DNA from: Chromatiaceae bacterium
GTDB taxonomy: Bacteria; Pseudomonadota; Gammaproteobacteria; Chromatiales; Chromatiaceae
Reading direction: 5' to 3'
Assembly: GCA_016880695.1 (NCBI GenBank)
Contig: JAEHCY010000048.1
Coordinates: forward strand, 1-11,785
Length of the DNA: 11,785 nt
Positions 1 to 6,319 of this stretch are shown in pieces (position 1 is the first letter of the stretch; each line of letters starts with the position of its first letter). The notes beneath the pieces were generated by a model that worked only from the letters and a program-made list of their open reading frames with translations, made no database searches and was not told where the DNA came from. The position numbers and the translations under genes were made by a program.

Positions 1-513
1 GAAGAGTTTGGTGCGCCGAGCATTCTAGTGAACAACGCCGCGATTACCCGCGACACCTTGGTGCTGCGGATGAAGGATGAGGACTGGGCTGCCGTCATCG
101 AGACCAATCTCACCTCCGTATTCCGGGCCAGTCGCGCCTGTCTCAAGGGTATGATGAAAGCGCGGCGCGGCCGCATCATCAGCATCTCCTCGGTGGTCGG
201 CGCCAGCGGTAATGCGGGTCAGGCCAACTATGCCGCTGCCAAGGCCGGGATGGTGGGTTTCACCAAGTCCCTCGCCCGGGAGGTGGGGGCGCGGGGCATC
301 ACGGTGAACTGTGTGACCCCGGGCTTCATCGACACCGACATGACCCGAGCCCTGGGCGATGAGCAGCGCCGAGCCTTGTTGGCGACGATCCCACTCAACC
401 GCGCCGGGCAGCCGTCCGAGATCGCCGCGGTGGTGGCGTTCCTCGCCTCAGCGGGGGCCGGTTACGTTACCGGCGAGACCATTCATGTGAATGGCGGTAT
501 GTACATGGCCTAG
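1..513 (+). CDS. fabG: 3-oxoacyl-[ACP] reductase FabG, 5'-truncated by window edge
   Basis: This is the NADPH-dependent reductase of type II fatty acid synthesis, which converts 3-oxoacyl-ACP to 3-hydroxyacyl-ACP in the cytosol. The frame is open from base 1, and 170 residues to the TAG stop are visible. Compared with the 244-residue E. coli protein, about 74 N-terminal residues, including the nucleotide-binding glycine motif, lie outside the window. The short-chain dehydrogenase catalytic residues are present: Ser64 in ISSVVG, and Tyr77 and Lys81 in YAAAKAG (numbered from the window edge). The C-terminus GETIHVNGGMYMA is typical of FabG. One oddity is that the usual NNAG motif reads NNAA (residues 11-14). 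The next gene is acpP, which encodes its substrate carrier, as in the conserved fab cluster. The GTG at base 28 is an internal valine codon, not a start. Confidence 0.95.
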   Translation, partial: EEFGAPSILVNNAAITRDTLVLRMKDEDWAAVIETNLTSVFRASRACLKGMMKARRGRIISISSVVGASGNAGQANYAAAKAGMVGFTKSLAREVGARGITVNCVTPGFIDTDMTRALGDEQRRALLATIPLNRAGQPSEIAAVVAFLASAGAGYVTGETIHVNGGMYMA

Positions 514-525
514 AGGGCCGGGCAA

Positions 526-552
526 CAGGCTGCACAGGGGCGATCCAGCCTG
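526..552 (+). other. Inverted repeat downstream of fabG
   Basis: A perfect 7-bp inverted repeat (CAGGCTG at 526-532, CAGCCTG at 546-552) with a 13-base loop starts 13 bases after the fabG stop. No T-run follows, so it is not a convincing intrinsic terminator. It could be a transcript 3'-end stabiliser or chance. Confidence 0.25.
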
Positions 553-606
553 CCGAAACCGGGCATTTCGTCGTGGACAGGGCGGCAGTGGTCCGCGGCG
601 CAAACT

Positions 607-634
607 TTGACTTGATTAGGTTTGTGTCTAGAAT
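607..634 (+). promoter_or_regulatory. Sigma70-type promoter of acpP
   Basis: The -35 box TTGACT (607-612; consensus TTGACA) and the -10 box TAGAAT (629-634; consensus TATAAT) are separated by 16 bp. Each has one mismatch. The likely transcription start is A640 or close by, giving a leader of about 48 bases before acpP. A strong dedicated promoter fits the high demand for acyl carrier protein. Start and strength are inferred from sequence only. Confidence 0.7.
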
Positions 635-641
635 AGCGCAT

Positions 642-663
642 CCCCTGTGCCAGGGGCGCCTGG
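642..663 (+). promoter_or_regulatory. Two mutually exclusive hairpins in the acpP leader
   Basis: CCCCTG (642-647), loop TGC and CAGGGG (651-656) form a perfect 6-bp stem that would begin about two bases from the predicted mRNA 5' end. CCAGG (650-654), loop GGCG and CCTGG (659-663) form an alternative stem sharing bases with the first, so only one can form at a time. Both lie upstream of the Shine-Dalgarno sequence at 672-677. A 5'-terminal stem could slow mRNA decay; that role is inference. Confidence 0.4.
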
Positions 664-687
664 AAACTTCCGGAGGAAGATAGTCAA

Positions 688-924
688 ATGAGCACGATAG
701 AAGATAGAGTTCGTAAGATTGTGGTCGAACAGCTTGGGGTTAAAGAGGAGGAGGTGAGCCTCGAGTCCTCTTTCGTCGATGACCTCGGTGCCGATTCCCT
801 CGACACCGTTGAGCTGGTGATGGCGCTGGAGGAGGAATTCGAGACCGAGATTCCTGATGAGGACGCCGAAAAGATCACGACCGTGCAACAGGCGGTCGAC
901 TATATCAAAGCGCACATCAGTTGA
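688..924 (+). CDS. acpP: Acyl carrier protein AcpP
   Basis: This is the small acidic cytosolic protein that carries growing acyl chains on a 4'-phosphopantetheine arm for fatty acid, phospholipid and lipid A synthesis. The 78-residue length matches the family. The DSL motif in [18 protein letters not shown] supplies the serine (Ser36) that receives the pantetheine. The rest is strongly acidic, and the C-terminal helix [15 protein letters not shown] is typical. The ATG is preceded by GGAGGA (672-677) with 10 bases of spacing. The gene has its own promoter (607-634) and is followed by an attenuator-like hairpin (946-999). It can therefore be made in excess of its neighbours fabG and fabF. Confidence 0.97.
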   Translation: MSTIEDRVRKIVVEQLGVKEEEVSLESSFVDDLGADSLDTVELVMALEEEFETEIPDEDAEKITTVQQAVDYIKAHIS

Positions 925-945
925 TCCATCTGATTCCGTATTCTC

Positions 946-999
946 GGGGCCACGTCAGGGTCGGGTTGTGCAGGCACTGACGCGGCCTTTCGGTTCTTT
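946..999 (+). terminator. Attenuator-like intrinsic terminator between acpP and fabF
   Basis: GGCCACGTCAG (948-958) pairs with CTGACGCGGCC (977-987), giving 11 positions with one A/C mismatch. Two G-U pairs (946-947 with 988-989) can extend the stem. The loop is 18 bases. The downstream strand reads TTTCGGTTCTTT (988-999), a T-rich but interrupted run. This suggests partial termination after acpP with some read-through into fabF, whose start lies 29 bases further on. No other fabF promoter stands out. Confidence 0.5.
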
Positions 1000-1028
1000 G
1001 CAAGGGTCTTCCAAGGGGTAGCGAGCGG

Positions 1029-2270
1029 ATGGCTGGTAGACGGGTTGTGGTAACCGGTTTGGGCATCGTGTCGCCCGTCGGCCTCGATGTGCCCGCCGCT
1101 TGGGACAGCATCCTGGCCGGCCGGAGCGGGATCCAGCCGATTACCCATTTCGATTGCTCTGCGTTCAGCACCCGCTTTGGGGGTCCGATCTACGGGTTGG
1201 ATGTCAACCAGTACATCTCCGCCAAGGACGCGCGCAAGATGGACCGGTTCATCCACTACGGGGTCGCCGCGGGTTCCCAGGCCATCGAGGATTCCGGGCT
1301 CGAGATCACTGACGAGAACCGTCGTCGAATCGGTGTTGCGGTGGGCTCCGGGATTGGCGGGATTTCGGGCATCGAGAGCAGTTACGAGGCCTTCCTGAAA
1401 GGTGGCCCAAGAAAGATCTCTCCGTTCTTTGTCCCGGCCAACATCATCAATATGGTCGCCGGAAATCTGTCGATCAAGTTCGGGCTCAAGGGACCGAACT
1501 ACTCCATCGTCTCGGCCTGTGCCACCGGCACCCACAATATCGGTGAGGCGGCGCTCATCATTCGGCAAGGTTTGGCCGATGTGATGGTGGCTGGGGGCGC
1601 TGAGATGGCCACCTCACCCACGGGGCTGGGGGGGTTTGCTTCCGCGCGCGCGCTCTCCACCCGCAACGACGACCCCCAGCGGGCCAGTCGTCCCTGGGAC
1701 CGAGACCGCGACGGCTTCGTACTGAGCGACGGTGCGGCCGTGGTGGTGTTGGAGGAGTACGAAATGGCGCGGCGGCGGGGTGCCGTCATCTACGCGGAGC
1801 TGGTCGGTTTCGGCATGAACTCCGATGCCTATCATATGACGGCGCCCTCGGAGAACGGTGAGGGGGCTGCCGACTGCATGCGCCTCGCCCTACAGGACGC
1901 GGGCCTCAACCCATCGGATATCGACTACGTGAATGCCCACGGCACCTCCACACCGCAAGGGGACTTTGCCGAGACCCTGGCGATGAAAGCGACCTTTGGC
2001 GAGCACGCCTACAGGGTAGCGATCAGTTCCACGAAGTCCATGACCGGTCATATGTTGGGTGCGGCGGGTGGCGCCGAGGCGATCTTCTGCATCCTCGCGC
2101 TGCGTGACCAGGTGGCCCCGCCCACGATCAACTACGAGACCCCAGACCCCGCGTGCGACCTCGATTACGTTCCTAACATCGCCCGTGGCATGCCCATGCG
2201 GATCGCCTTGAGCAATAGCTTCGGTTTTGGCGGCACCAACGGCACCCTGATCTTTAAGCGCCCAGACTGA
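1029..2270 (+). CDS. fabF: 3-oxoacyl-[ACP] synthase II FabF
   Basis: FabF condenses malonyl-ACP with acyl-ACP, elongating fatty acids and, in E. coli, adjusting membrane fluidity through the palmitoleoyl to cis-vaccenoyl step. The 413-residue length is standard. The Cys-His-His triad is complete: Cys164 in [10 protein letters not shown], His304 in [12 protein letters not shown] and His341 in [14 protein letters not shown]. The C-terminal gate motif NSFGFGGTN is at 396-404. The N-terminus [15 protein letters not shown] is typical of KAS II. The ATG is preceded by AAGGGG (1013-1018) with 10 bases of spacing. It follows acpP, its carrier substrate, after a 104-bp gap holding a hairpin with a T-rich tail, so expression probably depends on read-through from the acpP promoter. 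Confidence 0.96.
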   Translation: MAGRRVVVTGLGIVSPVGLDVPAAWDSILAGRSGIQPITHFDCSAFSTRFGGPIYGLDVNQYISAKDARKMDRFIHYGVAAGSQAIEDSGLEITDENRRRIGVAVGSGIGGISGIESSYEAFLKGGPRKISPFFVPANIINMVAGNLSIKFGLKGPNYSIVSACATGTHNIGEAALIIRQGLADVMVAGGAEMATSPTGLGGFASARALSTRNDDPQRASRPWDRDRDGFVLSDGAAVVVLEEYEMARRRGAVIYAELVGFGMNSDAYHMTAPSENGEGAADCMRLALQDAGLNPSDIDYVNAHGTSTPQGDFAETLAMKATFGEHAYRVAISSTKSMTGHMLGAAGGAEAIFCILALRDQVAPPTINYETPDPACDLDYVPNIARGMPMRIALSNSFGFGGTNGTLIFKRPD

Positions 2271-2306
2271 GAGGCTGGGCAGCTTTCAGTCGCATCTCTC
2301 GTTTGG

Positions 2307-2326
2307 CGCCGGGAGATGACCCGGCG
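2307..2326 (+). other. GC-rich hairpin in the fabF-mltG gap
   Basis: CGCCGGG (2307-2313) and CCCGGCG (2320-2326) form a perfect 7-bp stem with loop AGATGA, 36 bases after the fabF stop. No T-run follows. It could mark a processing or pause site, or a weak Rho-associated 3' end. The rest of the 139-bp gap holds no recognisable gene. TTGGGT (2343-2348) and GATAAG (2366-2371), 17 bp apart, form only a weak promoter-like pair. Confidence 0.35.
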
Positions 2327-2409
2327 GTCCGGGGCACGGCGCTTGGGTATCCTTTCTGTGTGGTCGATAAGGCCCCCATGCGTGCCGCCGGGCTCCCTCA
2401 GGCCCCGCC

Positions 2410-3399
2410 GTGAAACTGCGGGTTCCGGTCATCCTACTGCTCCTTGGGCTCTCGGCGGTCGGGTACGAATACCATCGCTTTGCCGGCACACCGCTGAAGT
2501 TACCCGACGAGGGGCTGGTCTACACCTTATCCCCCGGTACCGGGCTTCGCGGGATCTCCCGGGAGCTCACAGCGCAGGGTCTAATCCCGTACCCGGCCTA
2601 TTTTTGGCTCTTGGCGTACCTTGAGGGCAACCCGCGCGGACTTAAGGCTGGAGAGTACGCTATTTGCCCCGGCTCCACGCCCCGGGATCTCCTCCGCCAG
2701 CTCGAGGAGGGTCGCGTGATTCAGCATGCCCTGACCCTGGTGGAGGGTTGGACCTTCAGCAAGGTGATGGAGACCCTTCGTGCAGACGATCGCCTGGAGC
2801 AAGAACTGATCGGGTTATCGGATCCGGAGGTCATGGCCCGCCTCGGTTATCCTGGCGAGCACCCGGAGGGCCGCTTCTTCCCGGATACCTACCGGTTTCC
2901 CCGAGGGACTAGCGATCTGAGCTTCCTGCGGCGGGCTTACCAGGCCATGGTGCAGATGATCAACGAGGAGTGGCCGAAGAGGGCCCCTGGGCTGCCGTTG
3001 TCCCGGCCCTACGAGGCGCTGGTGCTGGCCTCGATCGTGGAGAAAGAAACCGCCGCTGCCCATGAGCGTGCCGAGATCGCCGGGGTATTCGTACGTCGGC
3101 TGAAGAAAGGGATGTTGCTACAGACGGACCCAACGGTGATCTACGGACTCGGGGAGGACTTCGACGGTAACCTCAGGCGCCAAGATCTCGAGCGCGACGG
3201 CCCGTACAACACCTACAGGCGGGCTGGACTCCCGCCCACCCCCATCGCGTTGCCCGGACGCGCCTCGATCCATGCCGCCCTTCATCCCTCCCCGGGTGAT
3301 GCCCTGTTTTTCGTGGCCCGGGGGGATGGCAGCCATGAGTTTTCCGCCACGCTTGCCGAGCATAACGAGGCCGTGCGCCGCTATCAGATCAAGCACTAA
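2410..3399 (+). CDS. mltG: Endolytic peptidoglycan transglycosylase MltG (YceG family)
   Basis: MltG is an inner-membrane enzyme that cleaves nascent glycan strands and is proposed to terminate peptidoglycan chain growth. The 329-residue product has one N-terminal membrane segment (about residues 5-19, VPVILLLLGLSAVGY), then a LysM-like region, then the YceG catalytic domain. The active-site segment ASIVEKETA (207-215) carries the conserved glutamate. QTDPTVIYGLG, YNTYRRAGLPPTPIALPG and ALHPSPGDALFFVA are family signatures. The start is GTG at 2410. An in-frame stop at 2368-2370 with no earlier start codon forces this choice, and the Shine-Dalgarno is weak (AGG at 2400-2402). In many relatives pabC precedes this gene; here it does not. 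tmk follows after 12 bases. Confidence 0.93.
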   Translation: MKLRVPVILLLLGLSAVGYEYHRFAGTPLKLPDEGLVYTLSPGTGLRGISRELTAQGLIPYPAYFWLLAYLEGNPRGLKAGEYAICPGSTPRDLLRQLEEGRVIQHALTLVEGWTFSKVMETLRADDRLEQELIGLSDPEVMARLGYPGEHPEGRFFPDTYRFPRGTSDLSFLRRAYQAMVQMINEEWPKRAPGLPLSRPYEALVLASIVEKETAAAHERAEIAGVFVRRLKKGMLLQTDPTVIYGLGEDFDGNLRRQDLERDGPYNTYRRAGLPPTPIALPGRASIHAALHPSPGDALFFVARGDGSHEFSATLAEHNEAVRRYQIKH

Positions 3400-3411
3400 G
3401 AGGGCAACCCG

Positions 3412-4059
3412 ATGGCATCCGACCGAGGAAAATTCATCACGCTCGAAGGGATCGAAGGGGCCGGCAAGTCTACCCAGCTCTCATTTCTGGAGCGCTATCT
3501 GCGCGGAGCGGGGAAATCCGCGCTGGTTACCCGTGAGCCGGGAGGGACCCCGCTAGGAGAGGAGATCCGCAGGCTCCTGCTCGGTCATACCCACGGGGAC
3601 ATGGCGGATGCCACCGAGCTCCTGCTCATGTTCGCTGCCCGCGCCGAGCATCTCGAAAGCAAGATCCTTCCGGCCCTCGCCCGAGGCGTCTGGGTGCTCT
3701 GCGACCGCTTCACCGATGCGAGCTACGCCTATCAGGGCGGCGGCAGGGGAATCCCCAGGGTGCGCATCCGGCAGCTCGAGGAGTGGGTTCAGGGAGCCCT
3801 CAAGCCAGACCTCACGCTCCTGTTCGATCTGCCGGTAGCGATGGCGCAGGAGCGGGCGGGCCGGCGATCCGCAAGCGATCGCATCGAGCAGGAGGGCCGG
3901 CTATTCTTCGAGGCCGTGCGTGAGACCTATCTCCAGATCGCCACGGCAGAGCCCGGGCGCGTGCGCATCATCGACGCCACCGCGAGCACAGAGGTGGTAA
4001 GCGCGGCCGTCGAAGGCGCTCTTTGCCCCCTGCTCGAGGACACCGATCATGTCGATTAG
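3412..4059 (+). CDS. tmk: Thymidylate kinase
   Basis: This kinase phosphorylates dTMP to dTDP with ATP, an essential cytosolic step in dTTP supply. The 215-residue length fits the family. The P-loop GIEGAGKST is at 13-21, REPGG at 41-45, and the DRF motif of the substrate site at 98-100, followed by SYAYQGGGRG. The lid segment RRSASDRIEQEG (151-162) resembles that of the E. coli enzyme, where lid basic residues contribute to catalysis. GAGGG (3400-3404) lies 7 bases before the ATG. The gene sits between mltG and holB as in E. coli, and its last 11 bases overlap the start of holB, implying translational coupling. Confidence 0.96.
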   Translation: MASDRGKFITLEGIEGAGKSTQLSFLERYLRGAGKSALVTREPGGTPLGEEIRRLLLGHTHGDMADATELLLMFAARAEHLESKILPALARGVWVLCDRFTDASYAYQGGGRGIPRVRIRQLEEWVQGALKPDLTLLFDLPVAMAQERAGRRSASDRIEQEGRLFFEAVRETYLQIATAEPGRVRIIDATASTEVVSAAVEGALCPLLEDTDHVD

Positions 4060-5062
4060 CTCGCCCGCGACTCGCGAGCCGATCCTTCCCTGGCACCGGG
4101 CAGCCTGGCAACAGCTACAAGCGGCGCTCCGCCAGCGTCGCCTACCCCATGCCCTCCTCTTTTGCGGCATCCGAGGGCTTGGCAAGCGGCACCTTGCCGA
4201 GCAGTTTTCCCAGGCGCTGCTCTGTACCTCCCCGGGGCCGGAGGGACTGGCATGTGGTGAGTGCCGGAGCTGTCATCTCGTTCTGGCCGGCAGTCACCCC
4301 GACCGCGTGGTCCTCGGGCCCGACCCCGCCGGGAAGTCGGAGGAGATTCGGGTGGATGTCATCCGCGAGCTGATCGAGGACAGCTCGCTCACGGCCCACG
4401 CGGGGGGGTATCGGGTCACCCTCATCGACCCGGCGGACCACATGAACCTTTCAGCGGCCAATAGCCTGCTCAAGACCCTGGAGGAGCCGGTCGCCGACAC
4501 CCTGCTGATCCTCATCACCGCGCAACCCATGCGCTTGCCCGCTACCCTGCGCAGTCGCTGCCAGCACCTGCTGCTCCATCCACCCGACGAGGGAAGCGCG
4601 GTGCCCTGGCTGCAGCAGCAGGGGCTGGGGGTCGCAGAGGCGCTCCTCGTACTGCGTCTAGCGGGTGGCGCCCCCCTGGCGGGGCTGGCGCTGGCGCAGG
4701 GGGAGCACCTGAGCCAGCGGGAAGATGCCTTCAAGGGGTTCCTCGGCGCCCGCTCCCGGTCTGCGGATCTGGTGAGGATCGCGGAGGCTTGGGCCAAGCT
4801 CGATGCAGGCTTATTATTGTCGTGGCTGGCCAGTTGGTTGCACGATCTCGCCGTCCTCCAGGTCGGGGACGGCGAGGCGCGGCTGACGAACCCGGACAAA
4901 GGCGCGCAGTTGTCCCCCTTAAGCCGGGAGATCCATCCCACTGAGCTCCAGAGAATCCTGGGTCTCGTGCTACGCCTGCTCCGGCTCAAGGATACCTCGG
5001 CGAACTGGCAAATGGCGCTCGAAGCCCTTCTCATTGACTGGGCCGTCGCGGGTCAACACTGA
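4049..5062 (+). CDS. holB: DNA polymerase III subunit delta prime
   Basis: HolB is the stator-like delta prime subunit of the clamp-loader complex, which loads the beta sliding clamp on DNA. The protein has 337 residues. An AAA+ fold is visible with a modified Walker A, GIRGLGKRHLA (40-50), lacking the usual Ser/Thr after Lys, as expected for a subunit that does not hydrolyse ATP. Four cysteines (59, 69, 72, 75; the last three in CGECRSC) match the zinc site of this subunit. NSLLKTLEEP (138-147) and the SRC motif in LRSRCQ (167-172) are hallmarks. The C-terminal half is more variable. GAGGA (4036-4040), inside tmk, lies 8 bases before the ATG. The partner pilZ starts 14 bases after the stop. 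Confidence 0.93.
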   Translation: MSISSPATREPILPWHRAAWQQLQAALRQRRLPHALLFCGIRGLGKRHLAEQFSQALLCTSPGPEGLACGECRSCHLVLAGSHPDRVVLGPDPAGKSEEIRVDVIRELIEDSSLTAHAGGYRVTLIDPADHMNLSAANSLLKTLEEPVADTLLILITAQPMRLPATLRSRCQHLLLHPPDEGSAVPWLQQQGLGVAEALLVLRLAGGAPLAGLALAQGEHLSQREDAFKGFLGARSRSADLVRIAEAWAKLDAGLLLSWLASWLHDLAVLQVGDGEARLTNPDKGAQLSPLSREIHPTELQRILGLVLRLLRLKDTSANWQMALEALLIDWAVAGQH

Positions 5063-5076
5063 CAGGAACAACGATT

Positions 5077-5439
5077 ATGGGCGATGTGGAAGATTCTCCT
5101 GGCCTGCGTCAGAGCATGCTCAATCTCACGATCAAGACGACCAGCGCCCTTTACGCCTCCTTTATGCCATTTCTCAAGAACGGGGGGCTCTTCATCCCCA
5201 CCAACAAGCGTTACGAACTGGGAGACGAGGTGTTTGTCCTGTTGACCTTGCTCGAGGAGCCCGAGCGCATTCCCATCGCCGGTCGTGTGGTATGGATTAC
5301 CCCCCAGGGGGCCGAGGGTAATCGGGCAGTTGGGGTTGGAGTCCAGTTCAGCGACCAAGACGAAGACCGCACCCGTCGCAAAATCGAGGATCATCTGGTC
5401 GGAGTGCTGGGGTCCGATCGACCCACCCACACCCTGTGA
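5077..5439 (+). CDS. pilZ: Type IV pilus assembly protein PilZ
   Basis: This is a small cytosolic single PilZ-domain protein of 120 residues. In Pseudomonas and Xanthomonas its orthologue is required for type IV pilus biogenesis and acts with the pilus system and FimX/PilB. KNGGLFIPTNKRYELGDEVFVLL is visible in two parts: NGGLFIPT (35-42) and YELGDEVF (46-53). VGVGVQF (85-91) and the C-terminal SDRPTHTL (113-120) are also characteristic. The RxxxR and D/NxSxxG motifs that bind cyclic-di-GMP in canonical PilZ domains are absent, as expected for this subgroup. AGGA (5064-5067) lies 9 bases before the ATG. The holB-pilZ-tatD-like order is conserved in several gammaproteobacteria. No other pilus gene is in the window. 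Confidence 0.92.
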   Translation: MGDVEDSPGLRQSMLNLTIKTTSALYASFMPFLKNGGLFIPTNKRYELGDEVFVLLTLLEEPERIPIAGRVVWITPQGAEGNRAVGVGVQFSDQDEDRTRRKIEDHLVGVLGSDRPTHTL

Positions 5440-5527
5440 TCGGCAGCCGCCGGTCTTCCCTTCTGGCCCTTTGCTTCTCCGCTGAGCCCGCCGTGAGCGG
5501 TCGTAGCCTCCACCCCGGTTCTCGACC

Positions 5528-6319
5528 ATGCTGATCGATTCCCACTGTCACCTCGACCGGGTCAGCCTCAAGCCCTACGGCGGGGATTTCGGCCTTTTCA
5601 TGGCGGAGACCCGGGGGAGCGGTGTTGAGCACCTGCTGTGTGTGGCCATCGACCTCAAACGCTATGGGGCGATGCGGGACCTTGTGGCCCCCTATCCCCA
5701 GGTGTCGATCTCCGTAGGCGTGCATCCTAACGAACGCAAAGGACCAGAACCCGATGTGGCTGAGCTGGTGGAGCTGGCGGCGGACCCACGTAACGTCGCC
5801 ATCGGCGAGACCGGGCTCGACTACTATCGTTCGGAGGGCGACCTTGGGTGGCAGCGTGAGCGGTTCCGGCGCCATATCGCCGCGGCCCGCGCCTGTGGCA
5901 AGCCACTGATTGTCCACAGCCGTGATGCGCGGGAGGATACCCTCGAGATTCTGCGGGAGGAGGAGGCCCGCGACGTGGGGGGCGTCTTGCACTGCTTCAC
6001 TGAGTCCTGGGAGATGGCCCGGGCCGCTCTGGAGATTGGGTTCTATATCTCGTTCTCCGGCATCGTCACCTTCGAGAATGTCGAGGATCTGCGTGAGGTC
6101 GCCAAGAAAGTACCCCTGCAACGGCTACTGATCGAAACCGATTGCCCCTACCTCACCCCCACCCCCTACCGCGGGCGACCCAACGAGCCACGGTACGTCG
6201 CGCGCGTCGCCGAAGTGATCGCGGAGCTTCGCAACCTGGCCCTGGAGGAGGTTGCGGCGGCTACCCGGGAGAATTTTTTCCGGCTATTCACCAACGCGAA
6301 ACGAGCGGCAGAGGATTAG
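5528..6319 (+). CDS. ycfH: TatD-family metal-dependent hydrolase (YcfH type)
   Basis: This is a TIM-barrel hydrolase of the TatD family. Members are metal-dependent nucleases; E. coli YcfH has also been linked to D-aminoacyl or DNA 3'-end processing activities, so the exact substrate is unsure. The 263 residues include the expected metal ligands: His6 and His8 in DSHCHLD, Glu94 in AIGETGLDYY, His130 in IVHSRDA, His155 in LHCFTES and Asp205 in IETDCPYLTP. The start is chosen because MLIDSHCHLD matches the family N-terminus; the Shine-Dalgarno is weak. An 88-bp gap without a clear terminator separates it from pilZ. Its TAG stop overlaps the stop of the convergent pap gene. The symbol follows from position next to holB. 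Confidence 0.92.
   Translation: MLIDSHCHLDRVSLKPYGGDFGLFMAETRGSGVEHLLCVAIDLKRYGAMRDLVAPYPQVSISVGVHPNERKGPEPDVAELVELAADPRNVAIGETGLDYYRSEGDLGWQRERFRRHIAAARACGKPLIVHSRDAREDTLEILREEEARDVGGVLHCFTESWEMARAALEIGFYISFSGIVTFENVEDLREVAKKVPLQRLLIETDCPYLTPTPYRGRPNEPRYVARVAEVIAELRNLALEEVAAATRENFFRLFTNAKRAAED

Noticed and set aside
2316..2624. Plus-strand frame of 102 codons across the fabF-mltG gap, considered as a pabC remnant
   Set aside because: The translation shows no PabC/class IV aminotransferase motif and mostly overlaps mltG in another frame.
4294..5034. Minus-strand frame of 246 codons opposite holB
   Set aside because: It is a Ser/Arg/Ala-rich shadow translation without family features, and holB itself is well supported.
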